A DNA stretch of 64,000 nucleotides from Gemmatimonadota bacterium. GTDB lineage: Bacteria; Gemmatimonadota; Gemmatimonadetes; Longimicrobiales; Gaopeijiaceae. Both the position numbers and the translations under genes were made by a program. The stretch covers positions 62,001-126,000 of the forward strand of contig JAJCZZ010000090.1 in the NCBI GenBank assembly GCA_029262115.1, read 5' to 3'. The notes beneath the pieces were generated by a model. The model was not told where the DNA came from. It worked only from the letters and a program-made list of their open reading frames with translations, and ran no database searches. Positions 51,408-60,417 of the stretch are shown here, piece after piece. The stretch's first letter is position 1. Each line of letters starts with the position of its first letter.

Positions 51408-51978
51408 GACTGAAGATATACGGGTCCTGCCCATCGTCATGTGGGCGGCCCTCGTCGCATTGGCGGCCCGGTTCGCGATCCCGGTTCCCGGTACGGACGT
51501 GCCCCAGTCGGCTCAGACGCTCGCGGTGGTCCTCGCGGGCGCCTTTCTCGGCATGCGCGGGGGTATGCTCGCGCTCCTGCTCTATCTGGTGATGGGCGCG
51601 CTCGGTCTCCCCGTCTTCGCGGACGGCGCATTGGGTGCCGCCCATCTGGTGGGGCCGACGGCCGGGTACCTGGTGGGCTTCGTCGCGGCTGCCGGATTGG
51701 TGGGTGCGTCCGTCGAACGGTGGGGTAGACACCGGACGGTGGCTTTTGCCGCTGCCTTCGTGACGGGCCATGCCATCATACTATTTCTGGGGTGGGTTCG
51801 GTTGGCGCTTCAGGTGGGAGGTGGCGGCGCATGGGCGGTGGGGGTGGCTCCCTTTCTGGTCGGAGGAGTCGCCAAGTCGGTGATGGGCGCCGCGCTGTTC
51901 GCGGTGTATGTGTACGGGGCTGACCGACGGGCGGCGGATGGCAGCCCCGGTCTCTTCAACAACGGAGTTGGACGATGA
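51406..51978 (+). CDS. bioY: BioY-type biotin transporter S component
   Basis: The protein is 190 aa with about six membrane segments. ALAARFAIPVPGTDVPQSAQ and GAFLGMRGGMLALLLYLVMG are BioY signatures. BioY takes up biotin, often with BioMN or a shared ECF energy module; none is visible here. The ATG at 51406 overlaps the divergent yhbY start; an internal ATG at 51439 is possible. The stop overlaps the next gene as ATGA. Confidence 0.9.
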   Translation: MTEDIRVLPIVMWAALVALAARFAIPVPGTDVPQSAQTLAVVLAGAFLGMRGGMLALLLYLVMGALGLPVFADGALGAAHLVGPTAGYLVGFVAAAGLVGASVERWGRHRTVAFAAAFVTGHAIILFLGWVRLALQVGGGGAWAVGVAPFLVGGVAKSVMGAALFAVYVYGADRRAADGSPGLFNNGVGR

Positions 51979-53222
51979 CAGGTGCGAGGGTGATGGCGAG
52001 GCTGGTGGTGACCTGTGCGGTCGCGCTTGCGCTCGTCGTGTGCGAGCCGAGCGAACCGGCCACGGACGCGCCCCCGGAGCCCACGGCCGAAATTCGGGAC
52101 TCGGCCGGGATCACTCTGGTACGGAATACGGGCTCGTCGGTCTGGGGTGGCGAGGGGTGGCGGGTGGAACAGAGGCTCGAGATCGCGCCGGACGACGCCC
52201 GGCCCGAAACCGAGTTCGGATATGTGGCGGATGTAGCCGCGGTCGGTGATACGCTCTACGTACTCGACCAGATGGGTCAGCAGGTGCGGGTGTTCGGCCC
52301 GGATGGGTCACTCGCGCGCATCATCGGCAGGGCCGGAGACGGGCCGGGGGAGTTTTCGAACTTCGCATCCACTCTCCTGGTGTCGCGAGACACGCTGATG
52401 GTGGCGGACTGGGGCCGCGGCCGCCTTCACCGATTCACGACCAGCGGCTCGTTCATCGACGATTCGCTCCTGCCGGGCGGCGGCGCGCGGACCTGGTGGC
52501 GGAGGGGCGCCGACGGGGAGATCTACTACCGTTCGCTCACGCGCATTACGGACGAGCAGGGGCGTTGGCGTGGCGACGACTACCTACTCCGTGTGGGGGC
52601 GAACCTTCAGCGCCCCGATACGGTCCTCCGCTTCGAGTACGACGAGACGGATCTCGGGGCCCGGGAGGCTCCGAGATTGCCGCTGATCGTCAATGCGCCG
52701 ACATGGGACATCCTGTCCGATGGGCGCATCGTCTGGGCCGCGCTCAACGACAACCGGCTGCGGATCCACGGCCCGGATGGGACGCTCGAGCGCCTCGTGA
52801 CCTCGGAGACGTGGACGGCCGTCGGGGTTGGGAACGCTGGGCGTCAGGTCCTCCTCGACCTGATGCGGGAGAAGCTCGTCCAACTGGGTGGCAGCCCGGA
52901 AGCGGCCGAACAGATCGAGGTCGACTACCCGGCGGCGCTCCCGGTGCTTACGACCGTGATGGCGGGACCCGAATCGACGATCTGGGTTCAGCGAGAGGGG
53001 GGACTCACGAACGTCCACCCCATGGCCCTCAATACGCCCGACCCCCCGAAAGGGTGGGGCGGGGAGGCGTGGGACGTGCTCGACGGTGACGGAGTCTTCC
53101 TCGGCACCGTGGCGTTGCGGCCTGGAACACGGGTTACGCGAATCCTTCCGGACAGGATTGTGGGGGTGCGGCGTGATGCGTTGGGACAGGATGTCGTGGT
53201 CGTGTGGAGGTTGCTCCGCTAG
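51975..53222 (+). CDS. Six-bladed beta-propeller lipoprotein-like protein
   Basis: The protein is 415 aa from ATG 51975. A lipobox-like ALVVCEPS follows the signal region, with an unusual Val at -1. Repeats such as VGDTLYVLDQMGQQVRVFGP and RDTLMVADWGRGRLHRFTTS belong to six-bladed propellers common in Gemmatimonadota and Bacteroidota. The ligand is unknown. It is translationally coupled to bioY, so a role in vitamin supply is possible but unproven. Confidence 0.78.
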   Translation: MTGARVMARLVVTCAVALALVVCEPSEPATDAPPEPTAEIRDSAGITLVRNTGSSVWGGEGWRVEQRLEIAPDDARPETEFGYVADVAAVGDTLYVLDQMGQQVRVFGPDGSLARIIGRAGDGPGEFSNFASTLLVSRDTLMVADWGRGRLHRFTTSGSFIDDSLLPGGGARTWWRRGADGEIYYRSLTRITDEQGRWRGDDYLLRVGANLQRPDTVLRFEYDETDLGAREAPRLPLIVNAPTWDILSDGRIVWAALNDNRLRIHGPDGTLERLVTSETWTAVGVGNAGRQVLLDLMREKLVQLGGSPEAAEQIEVDYPAALPVLTTVMAGPESTIWVQREGGLTNVHPMALNTPDPPKGWGGEAWDVLDGDGVFLGTVALRPGTRVTRILPDRIVGVRRDALGQDVVVVWRLLR

Positions 53223-53276
53223 TACTACGCTCCGCATTCTGGGGTGCCCTTGTCGTCCAACGTTTCGGAGACCCCC

Positions 53277-54899
53277 ATGCGCTTCTTCTCCAGGTCAATC
53301 ATCACGGTAGTGGCTGGGCTGGCCGTCGGTGCCGCTCCGATGGCCGCTCAGTCGGATCGCGAACTCGCGGAGTGGAAGGACGCCCTCGCGGCGGACATCG
53401 AGTCCCGTTCGCGCTTCACTCAGCAGATGGTCGACCAGATCTTCAGCTTCGGTGAGCTTGGCTTCCAGGAGGTCGAAACCTCTCGATACCTCGTTCGTCT
53501 GCTCCGGGACGAAGGCTTCACGGTCGAGGAGGGGGTAGCCGGCATTCCCACCGCCTGGGTGGCGACGTGGGGTTCCGGCGAGCCGAAGATCAGCCTGGGG
53601 ACCGATATCGACGACATTCCCAAGGCGTCTCAGACCCCGGGCGTGGCGTGCCGTCTGCCCCTGGTGGAAGGCGCGCCCGGCCACGGCGAGGGACACAACG
53701 CGGGCATGGCTGTCCAGGTCACCGCGGCCCTGGCGGTGAAGGACTTGATGGAGCGCGAGGGCCTCTCGGGCACCCTCCAGATCTGGCCGGGTGTGGCGGA
53801 GGAGCTGGTGGCGACGAAGGCGCACTACGTTCGTGCGGGGATGTTCGAGGACGTGGACATCGTACTTTATGCCCACGTTGGCTCGAATCTGTCGACCGGG
53901 TGGGGGATGACACCGGGCACGGGCCTTGTGAGCGCCATCTACACGTTCGAGGGCTTTGCGGCCCACGCGGGCGGCTCGCCCTGGCGCGGTCGATCCGCTG
54001 CGGACGCCGTGAACCTCATGGAGGTGGGCTGGAACTTCCGGCGGGAGCATATCCGCACGCAAGCACGCTCGCACAGCATCGTGTTCGACGGAGGAGATCA
54101 GCCGAATGTCGTGCCGTCGGAGGCCTCGATCTGGTTCTATTTCCGTGAGAAGAATTACCCGCAGATCCGCGAGCTGTTCGCGGTGGGCGATTCCGTGGCG
54201 ATGGGCGCGGCCATGATGTCGGGCACCACTCTGAAGGAAGTGAAGATCGTCGGGTCCGCCTGGCCCGGGCACTTCAACAAGACCGTGGCCGAGACAATGT
54301 ACGGCAACATCCAGCGGGTGGGGCTTCCCGAATGGTCGGAGGCCGATCAGCGGTTCGCGCGGGCGACTCAGCGGGAGGTCGACGGTCCCGATGTCGGGCT
54401 GGCGACAGAGCTCGCGCCGCTCCGACCCGCGCTGTCAGAGGAACAGCGGACCGCCGGGTACGCGGACGACATCGGTGATATCTCCTGGAACGTGCCTACC
54501 GCCACGCTGTCGTTTCCGTCCAACATCCCCGGGTTACCCGGTCACAACTGGGCCAACGCGATTGCCATGGCCACTCCGATCGCCCACAAGGGCGCAACCG
54601 CGGGGGCGAAGGCGCAGGCCATGACGGTGCTGGACTTCCTGACGCGGCCCGCGCTGGTCGAGCAGGCGTGGGACTACTTCCGGGAGATGACCTCGGAGCT
54701 ACAGTACACGCCCTTCATCCGCGCGGACGACGAGCCGGCCACGTCCATGAACGAGGACATCATGGCGCGGTTTCGGGAGGATATGCGCAGGTACTACTTC
54801 GATTCCGACCGCTACGACACGTATCTGGAGCAGCTCGGGGTGCAGTACCCGACGGTGCGAGCGCCGGACGGGGTGTGTCGGATCGGGGCTGTATCCTGA
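53277..54899 (+). CDS. Secreted M20-type amidohydrolase, AbgB-like
   Basis: The protein is 540 aa with a signal peptide ending PMAAQ; CGGAG precedes ATG 53277. Metal ligands of the M20D type are visible in GHGEGHNAGM, GVAEELVATK and AHVGS, with a final GHNWA. The closest known enzyme is the p-aminobenzoyl-glutamate hydrolase subunit AbgB. The substrate here is probably an amide-linked amino acid or dipeptide. Confidence 0.87.
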   Translation: MRFFSRSIITVVAGLAVGAAPMAAQSDRELAEWKDALAADIESRSRFTQQMVDQIFSFGELGFQEVETSRYLVRLLRDEGFTVEEGVAGIPTAWVATWGSGEPKISLGTDIDDIPKASQTPGVACRLPLVEGAPGHGEGHNAGMAVQVTAALAVKDLMEREGLSGTLQIWPGVAEELVATKAHYVRAGMFEDVDIVLYAHVGSNLSTGWGMTPGTGLVSAIYTFEGFAAHAGGSPWRGRSAADAVNLMEVGWNFRREHIRTQARSHSIVFDGGDQPNVVPSEASIWFYFREKNYPQIRELFAVGDSVAMGAAMMSGTTLKEVKIVGSAWPGHFNKTVAETMYGNIQRVGLPEWSEADQRFARATQREVDGPDVGLATELAPLRPALSEEQRTAGYADDIGDISWNVPTATLSFPSNIPGLPGHNWANAIAMATPIAHKGATAGAKAQAMTVLDFLTRPALVEQAWDYFREMTSELQYTPFIRADDEPATSMNEDIMARFREDMRRYYFDSDRYDTYLEQLGVQYPTVRAPDGVCRIGAVS

Positions 54900-54964
54900 A
54901 CGGCGGGGGCGCCTCCCGCCATTGTGACGGCCCGTCCAGACCCGCTGATTTCCGGCCCAGGGGG

Positions 54965-56434
54965 GTGGGGTGGCGGTGGGGGTGGACCGTCGCCTCCTCC
55001 CTCGCGCTCTTCGCCGCGGTCCCGCCGCCAGCCCCCCTGTCGGCGCAGGCCGTCCGCGCCGGGGACTTGATCCTGACGGGCGGCGTGCTCTGGGACGCGG
55101 TGACGCCGGGCGCACGCCCGAACCCCGGCATCCACATCCGGAACGGGACGATCCTCGCGGTCGGGGCGCCGGTGGGGCCGCCGGACGACGGAGCCCGGGT
55201 CGTCCAACTCCCCAGCGATGCGTTCGTCATGCCGGGGCTGTTCGACCTCCATGCGCACTACGCCGTGGATCTCTTCGGAGAGGGCCGGATCGACGACTAC
55301 ACGGTCAACCCGGTGCTCTTCCTCGCGAACGGGGTGACGTCCACCTTCCCGGCCGGAGAGATGGACCCGGAGGAGGCGCGGCGAGGCCGGGCCAGGATCG
55401 CTCGGGGAGAGCTTCCCGGCCCGAGGATCTATTCGTCGGGCCCGTACTGGGGCACTTGGCGGACCGGGTGGGACCACGAAACGATGACCGCGGATTCATT
55501 GCGCGAAGAGGCGACCTATTGGGCGCTTCGGGGCGTGCGCGGCTTCAAAGCGAAGGGGATCTCCCGGGAACTGCTCCCGACGCTCATCGAGGTGGCCCAC
55601 GCCCACGGGATCACCGTGACCGGCCATCTCGATACCAACCTGCGGGGAGTGAATCCGCGCGATGCCATTCTCATGGGTATCGACCGGGTGGAGCACTTCC
55701 TCGGGGGGGACGCCTTCCTGGACGACCGCTCTGCCTACGCCTCGCTTGAGTCCCTCTACCTCGATGACGCTGAGACGGCGGAGAGGATCCGGAGGCAGGC
55801 CCGGCTGTTCGTCGAGCACGGTACGTACTTCGACGCCACGATGTCGGCGTACGGATACTGGGCGGGCCGCGAGCCGGCCATCTACGAGGACTGGGCCGAC
55901 GAGATGGGGTATCTCACCCCCTACGCCCGCAGAGCGGTCGAGGCGAGACTCCCCAGACCCGTGCTCGATCAGTTCGAGCGGATCCACCATGTGAAGAAGC
56001 GGACGCTGAAGGCCTTTGTCGACGCGGGCGGAGCGTCCTTCCTGACGCTCGGCACCGACCACCCGAGTTGGGGGGAGTTCTGGTCGGGGTTCGGCGCCCA
56101 CCGTGAACTGCACGCGATGGTCCTGGCCGGCGTCTCCAACGAGGTCGCGCTCCGAGCGGGGACGATCAACAGCGCCCGCGCCATCGGGGTGGGTGATCGC
56201 TTGGGCTCGATCGAGCCGGGGAAGTACGCCGACATCTATGTGGTGCGCGGAAATCCCCTCGGTGCCATCACGGACTCGCGTAGCGGCTTCCTCGTCGTTC
56301 GTTCGGGCCGCGTCTACGACCCGAGCGAGTTGCTCGCATCCGCGAGGGGGCGGATGGGGCCCGAGTCCTCCGCCGATGCCGATTGGTGGAAGGGGAATCT
56401 CAGACTCTCAGGGGGGCCATGGCCGTCGAATTGA
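54965..56434 (+). CDS. Secreted amidohydrolase
   Basis: The protein is 489 aa from GTG 54965; the frame to 54668 overlaps the M20 gene in another frame. The signal peptide ends PLSAQ. The amidohydrolase core has MPGLFDLHAHYAVD (His-x-His), VTGHLDTN, VEHFLG and LGTDHPSWG, ending with GSIEPGKYADIYVV. This is a metal-dependent hydrolase; the substrate is unknown. Its end overlaps the next gene by 16 nt, and the M20 gene lies 65 bp upstream, suggesting one operon. Confidence 0.86.
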   Translation: MGWRWGWTVASSLALFAAVPPPAPLSAQAVRAGDLILTGGVLWDAVTPGARPNPGIHIRNGTILAVGAPVGPPDDGARVVQLPSDAFVMPGLFDLHAHYAVDLFGEGRIDDYTVNPVLFLANGVTSTFPAGEMDPEEARRGRARIARGELPGPRIYSSGPYWGTWRTGWDHETMTADSLREEATYWALRGVRGFKAKGISRELLPTLIEVAHAHGITVTGHLDTNLRGVNPRDAILMGIDRVEHFLGGDAFLDDRSAYASLESLYLDDAETAERIRRQARLFVEHGTYFDATMSAYGYWAGREPAIYEDWADEMGYLTPYARRAVEARLPRPVLDQFERIHHVKKRTLKAFVDAGGASFLTLGTDHPSWGEFWSGFGAHRELHAMVLAGVSNEVALRAGTINSARAIGVGDRLGSIEPGKYADIYVVRGNPLGAITDSRSGFLVVRSGRVYDPSELLASARGRMGPESSADADWWKGNLRLSGGPWPSN

Positions 56435-56946
56435 GCCCGGAGGACAGGGCCGTCGTGGATGAGGCCGTGGCGGACATCGTCTCCGGCCCGCGCCCCCGCG
56501 ACCGGGGCCCCCTCGGCTGTTCACTCGCCATGCCGGGCTTCCTGGTCCTTCTCGTCATGCCGGTCATGGTCCGTCGCTTTTCGCTCGGAGATGGCGTTGG
56601 GATGGCGTCGCTGGCCGTGGGTGGTTTGCTTCTCGTCGGCGGACTCGTTCTGTACTTCTCGGCTGGTGGCTTCGTGCGTGGGCACTATATGGCCGCCGCG
56701 GAGGCGGGACTGCGCGGTCTCGAGGCGTGGGATCCGGAGTCCGGCGACCGGGAGGAGGCACTGCGGGGCGCCACGCTGCTTCTCATGAACGGGATGGCCG
56801 CGCACGGCGCGACAATGACCCCTTCGTTCGACCCGGAGGAGGGTCGCCGCCGGCTCGGTGCCACGCTGCCGATGGTCGAGGCGGTGGAGGAGTACCTCAT
56901 TGCCGAGGGTTCGGTATACAGGGTGTTCACACCGGAGCCCGACTGA
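56419..56946 (+). CDS. Small membrane protein of unknown function
   Basis: The protein is 175 aa from ATG 56419, preceded by a run of G. Two hydrophobic segments (GFLVLLVMPVMV at about 39-50 and LAVGGLLLVGGLVLYFSAGG at about 62-81) suggest a hairpin in the membrane, with a helical soluble C-terminus. No family recognised. It overlaps the amidohydrolase stop by 16 nt. Confidence 0.7.
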   Translation: MAVELSPEDRAVVDEAVADIVSGPRPRDRGPLGCSLAMPGFLVLLVMPVMVRRFSLGDGVGMASLAVGGLLLVGGLVLYFSAGGFVRGHYMAAAEAGLRGLEAWDPESGDREEALRGATLLLMNGMAAHGATMTPSFDPEEGRRRLGATLPMVEAVEEYLIAEGSVYRVFTPEPD

Positions 56947-57024
56947 TCGGAACCATCCGCGGGCCGACCCCGTTTACGTTGAGAGACGTACCCCGAGGCA
57001 CTCCTCAGAGCCAGGAAGACCCAC

Positions 57025-57744
57025 ATGACATCGGACGCGCCCGCCGACTACAGCGACCTGAGCGCCCTGTTCCTCAACTGCACGCTCAAGCCCAATCCGG
57101 CGCGGTCGCACACACGTGGGCTGCTGGACATCGCGAAGATCATCATGGAGCGGCAGGGGGTCTCGGTCGAAGTGGTCCGCCCCGTCGACCACGACATCGC
57201 CTTCGGCGTTCAGATGGACATGCGGGACCATGGCTGGGACCACGACGAGTGGCCGAACATCCAGAAGAAGGTGATGGCTGCGGATATCCTAGTCGTCGGT
57301 ACACCCATCTGGTTGGGCGAGCGTTCGTCGGTGTGCTCCCAGGTCATCGAGCGCCTCTACGGGTTCTCCGCCGAACTCAACCCGGCCGGGCAGTACGCCT
57401 ACTACGGCCGGACAGCGGGGTGCATCGTCACCGGCAACGAGGACGGCGTCAAGCATTGCGCCCAGAGCATCCTCTACGGCCTGCAGCATCTCGGGTACAC
57501 GATCCCGCCTCAGGCCGACGCGGGCTGGATCGGAGCGGCGGGTCCGGGGCCGTCCTACCTCGATGAGGGGTCCGGGGGCCCTTCGAACGAGTTCACCCAG
57601 CGCAACACCACGTTCATGACGTGGAACCTGCTCCATTTCGCGCGTATGTTGAAGGATCAGGGCGGGGTGCCCGCATTTGGGAATCAGCGGAGCGAGTGGG
57701 AGGCCGGGGCGCGCTTCGACCACCCGAATCCTGAGTACCGGTAG
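57025..57744 (+). CDS. Flavodoxin-fold NAD(P)H-dependent oxidoreductase
   Basis: The protein is 239 aa. LFLNCTLKPNPARSHTRGLL and ILVVGTPIWLGERSSVCSQV match the NADPH-dependent FMN reductase / flavodoxin-like fold, with GCIVTGNEDGVKHCA in the second loop. It probably reduces quinones, iron or similar using FMN. AGGAAG about 9 nt before ATG 57025 supports the start. There is no signal peptide. Confidence 0.87.
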   Translation: MTSDAPADYSDLSALFLNCTLKPNPARSHTRGLLDIAKIIMERQGVSVEVVRPVDHDIAFGVQMDMRDHGWDHDEWPNIQKKVMAADILVVGTPIWLGERSSVCSQVIERLYGFSAELNPAGQYAYYGRTAGCIVTGNEDGVKHCAQSILYGLQHLGYTIPPQADAGWIGAAGPGPSYLDEGSGGPSNEFTQRNTTFMTWNLLHFARMLKDQGGVPAFGNQRSEWEAGARFDHPNPEYR

Positions 57745-58056
57745 GAGATGGGGCGCTCAAGCGCGGCGGACTGACGGGGCCGGGCGGCGTGGGTGCGGGG
57801 TGGCCCACCGAGATGGCCGGGCGCACGTGACACCGGGGCTGCTGGGGCGCGTCGTACCGGGCTGAACAGGGCGAGTGACAACAGGCGGCGTTGAGCGCGT
57901 GGGACCGGTGGCCTTGCTCCGCAGATGGGCGCACGGCCGGTGCACCCACGACTCCATCACGCCCGACCGGAATTATTGCCGGTACGGCGGCAGTCGAGCC
58001 GCTCGGTAAGCCGTAGCGTCCGCGTCCGCCCTCCTTGCCAGCCTGGCGGGTCCGAC
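57745..58056. other. Convergent intergenic region, no gene seen
   Basis: About 312 bp between the flavodoxin-fold gene (plus) and the NTF2-like gene (minus). Only short palindromes were noticed: ACCGG with CCGGT around 57970 and GCCAG with CTGGC near 58035. None has a T-tract, so they are not convincing terminators. Confidence 0.5.
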
Positions 58057-58695
58057 TCAGCCCGCCGGCGGGCCTGCCGGATTGGCTTCGCAGCCGACGG
58101 TCTGCACCGTATACGTGGCCCCCGTCACGAGCCAGCCGTCAGCGGTGCGATACAGCGTGAAGGCGTCCGTGCCGCAGTGGCTGAACGCTCCGTCGCGGTG
58201 GAAGTCATACGGAGCGAACAGTGTGGCGACATCTCCGGCCACTTGCACGCTCGGGCTCCACATCCGTTCCAGGAGCGCTCCTGAGGTGGGCAGCCGGTCG
58301 AGGTGTTCCTCGGCGGTGAACGTCGACGTGACCGGCCGGCCCTCCGCCGTCCGGACGCTGTAGAAGCGGGCCCCTTCGGCCATGATGGCTCGGGAGCGAG
58401 GCACGTCGGCCGCCTCCATCGCATCGAAGAACTCCTGAACGGCGGCGACCACCGCTTCGGCGTCGACACCGCGCGCGCCGTCGGCGCTCCTCACGCCCTC
58501 GAGGTTCGGCGCGCCATCCACCGTGGCGAAATCGTCCGGGGTCGGGGGCGTCCCGCCATCGGCGGAACATGCGACAAGCGAGAGGAGAAGGAGGAGCACC
58601 CCCGCCACCGTCGTCAGGCCCTTCGCATTCCCAATAGTCGTCGGACGCTTCGCACCCGCAGCCGTCGTCGGGCCCATCTCGCTCCTACCCATCAT
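58057..58695 (-). CDS. NTF2/SnoaL-like lipoprotein
   Basis: The protein is 212 aa from ATG 58695, whose A is also the last base of the upstream gene stop (TGATG). A hydrophobic leader ends in the lipobox SLVACSAD. Residues about 80-205 resemble an NTF2/SnoaL-like domain (VVAAVQEFFDAMEAADV, then CGTDAFTLYRTADGWLVTGA). Such domains bind small ligands or act as isomerases. It is coupled to the TPR gene upstream. Confidence 0.75.
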   Translation of the reverse strand: MMGRSEMGPTTAAGAKRPTTIGNAKGLTTVAGVLLLLLSLVACSADGGTPPTPDDFATVDGAPNLEGVRSADGARGVDAEAVVAAVQEFFDAMEAADVPRSRAIMAEGARFYSVRTAEGRPVTSTFTAEEHLDRLPTSGALLERMWSPSVQVAGDVATLFAPYDFHRDGAFSHCGTDAFTLYRTADGWLVTGATYTVQTVGCEANPAGPPAG

Positions 58696-60302
58696 CAGTA
58701 GCGGGACGACTGGATCCAGTGATCCGCCCGCCCCCATGCCCGCTCGAACTGAGCGTGGACGGCATCCGCGTCGCCGGTCCGGCCCTGCGCCCGAAGCGCC
58801 TCTTCAAGCCCGTATAGCGACCAGCCGTTGTTGGGATGGTCCTCCAGCGAGGCCCGGTACACCTCCTCGGCAGTCTGCCATCGCTCGTCTTCGAGGAGGA
58901 TCGCTCCCAGCCAATGCCGCGCGGTGAAGTTGAGGGGTTCGGGCTCGTCGTAGCGGAGGCCGTCCTCCGTTTCGACTGCGCGTTCCAGCACGGCGATCGC
59001 CTCCGTCAGGTGTCCGTCCGCCCGCAGCAATTCCGCCTCAAGGATGCCGCCGACCACTCCCATCAACTGCTCGTTCGAGTGGCCGCGGAACTGGCCTTCC
59101 TCACGACCGACCGCCCGGACCTTCTCGAGGTACGCCCGCGCCAGAATGGCATCGCCTGAACGGAGATACGCATACCCTTTCGCGAAGTCCCAGAGTCCCT
59201 GAAACGTCGGGCTTTCCGGGGGATTCTCGAGCGCCAGGATCTCATCGAACCGACCGAAGCGCAGGAGCGTCAGGGCGTGGTAGAACTGCCCGCCGTCCTG
59301 AACCTTTCCGTAGTCCTTACCGGCCTGTATCGCGATCCCGCCCTGGCCGTCGTATGAGGCGGCGAACAGCAACATGTGGAGGTTGTGCGACGGATAGATC
59401 GCGAAGCCCTTCCCTTCCTTGGCCTTCAGATCGGAGTGCCACGCCGCCACGTTCGCGCGGACGGCGTCGCCCCACCGGCCGATCCGGTTGTAGGTGTGCG
59501 ACGGCATGTGCTGGATGTGACTGGCTCCGGGAATAGACTGCCCCAAGTAGGCGGCGCAGTCTTCCGCCTTGCCGGGGTCCTGCGTTGGTTCGGTCGCGTG
59601 TACGTAGAGGTGACACGCACCGGGGTGGGTCACGTCCAGCGCGAGCGTGTGCTCCAGGACCTGATGGATACGCTGCACCTCGGGCTTGTGTATGTCCCAA
59701 CGCCCGCGGCGAGGCTCGAGGAGCATGAGGGATTCGCCGTACAGGAAGCCGACCTCGAGGTCGTTCGGGTAGCGCTCGAAAACGTCGGCCATGGCCTCCG
59801 CGTACCGCTCGTCCAACTCAAGGCGGCGATCCCGGTCGTGCTCGGGCTCGTACCGACGTGCCATCGCCTCGATCATCGCGTGTTCCGAGGGAGATACCGG
59901 GTTCCGCTCTGCCACCGCGCGCGCCCGCTCGATCGCGAAGTGGGCTCGGGGTGCGTCGTCGGGCCCCATCGGACCGTTGAGGTACGGTCCCCACGCCCAG
60001 GCCTCTCCGAACCAGCACATGGCACAGGTCGGATCGAGCCGAGCCGCCTCGTGGAAGGAGCGGGCCGCGGATTCCGGGGCGAACGCGTAGAGTAGCTGCA
60101 TCCCTTGGTCGAAGTACTGCTGCGCCCGTGCCACAGCGCTCGCTGCCCGGGAAAACGGGCCGAGCGCCTCGTGCGTGATGGGCATGGGTTCCGAGAACGT
60201 GACCGGATACGCCGGTTCAGCTTGTGCCGCGGCCGACACAGGGAGGAGCGTCGACAGAAGAGGGAGCGTCGACAGCAGGGCGAGTCGGGTGATACTGCGC
60301 AT
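58695..60302 (-). CDS. Secreted TPR-repeat protein
   Basis: The protein is 535 aa with a signal peptide ending SAAAQ; GGAG lies 8 nt before ATG 60302. TPR units begin at about residue 55 (VARAQQYFDQGMQLLYAF, SAARSFHEAARLDPTCAMCW) and recur to the C-terminus (WQTAEEVYRASLEDHPNNGW). Conserved HLYVHATE and HMPSHTYNRIGRW hint at a ligand or metal site found in exported TPR proteins. Role unknown. It is coupled to the NTF2-like lipoprotein. Confidence 0.8.
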   Translation of the reverse strand: MRSITRLALLSTLPLLSTLLPVSAAAQAEPAYPVTFSEPMPITHEALGPFSRAASAVARAQQYFDQGMQLLYAFAPESAARSFHEAARLDPTCAMCWFGEAWAWGPYLNGPMGPDDAPRAHFAIERARAVAERNPVSPSEHAMIEAMARRYEPEHDRDRRLELDERYAEAMADVFERYPNDLEVGFLYGESLMLLEPRRGRWDIHKPEVQRIHQVLEHTLALDVTHPGACHLYVHATEPTQDPGKAEDCAAYLGQSIPGASHIQHMPSHTYNRIGRWGDAVRANVAAWHSDLKAKEGKGFAIYPSHNLHMLLFAASYDGQGGIAIQAGKDYGKVQDGGQFYHALTLLRFGRFDEILALENPPESPTFQGLWDFAKGYAYLRSGDAILARAYLEKVRAVGREEGQFRGHSNEQLMGVVGGILEAELLRADGHLTEAIAVLERAVETEDGLRYDEPEPLNFTARHWLGAILLEDERWQTAEEVYRASLEDHPNNGWSLYGLEEALRAQGRTGDADAVHAQFERAWGRADHWIQSSRY

Positions 60303-60417
60303 GGGATCTCCGGAGAACTCGTGTACGGACGACGACCGTCCTGGTCCACCGAAGCGGCCGCCGCCCGGAAAGTGAAGTACGTGGGGGGGAGTGTCCAGCC
60401 GGACGAAGGTCCGCTGC

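Noticed and set aside
58060-58073. Perfect 14-bp GC palindrome near the NTF2-like gene stop
   Set aside because: It is inside the coding region, has no loop or T-tract, and such GC palindromes are frequent in this DNA.
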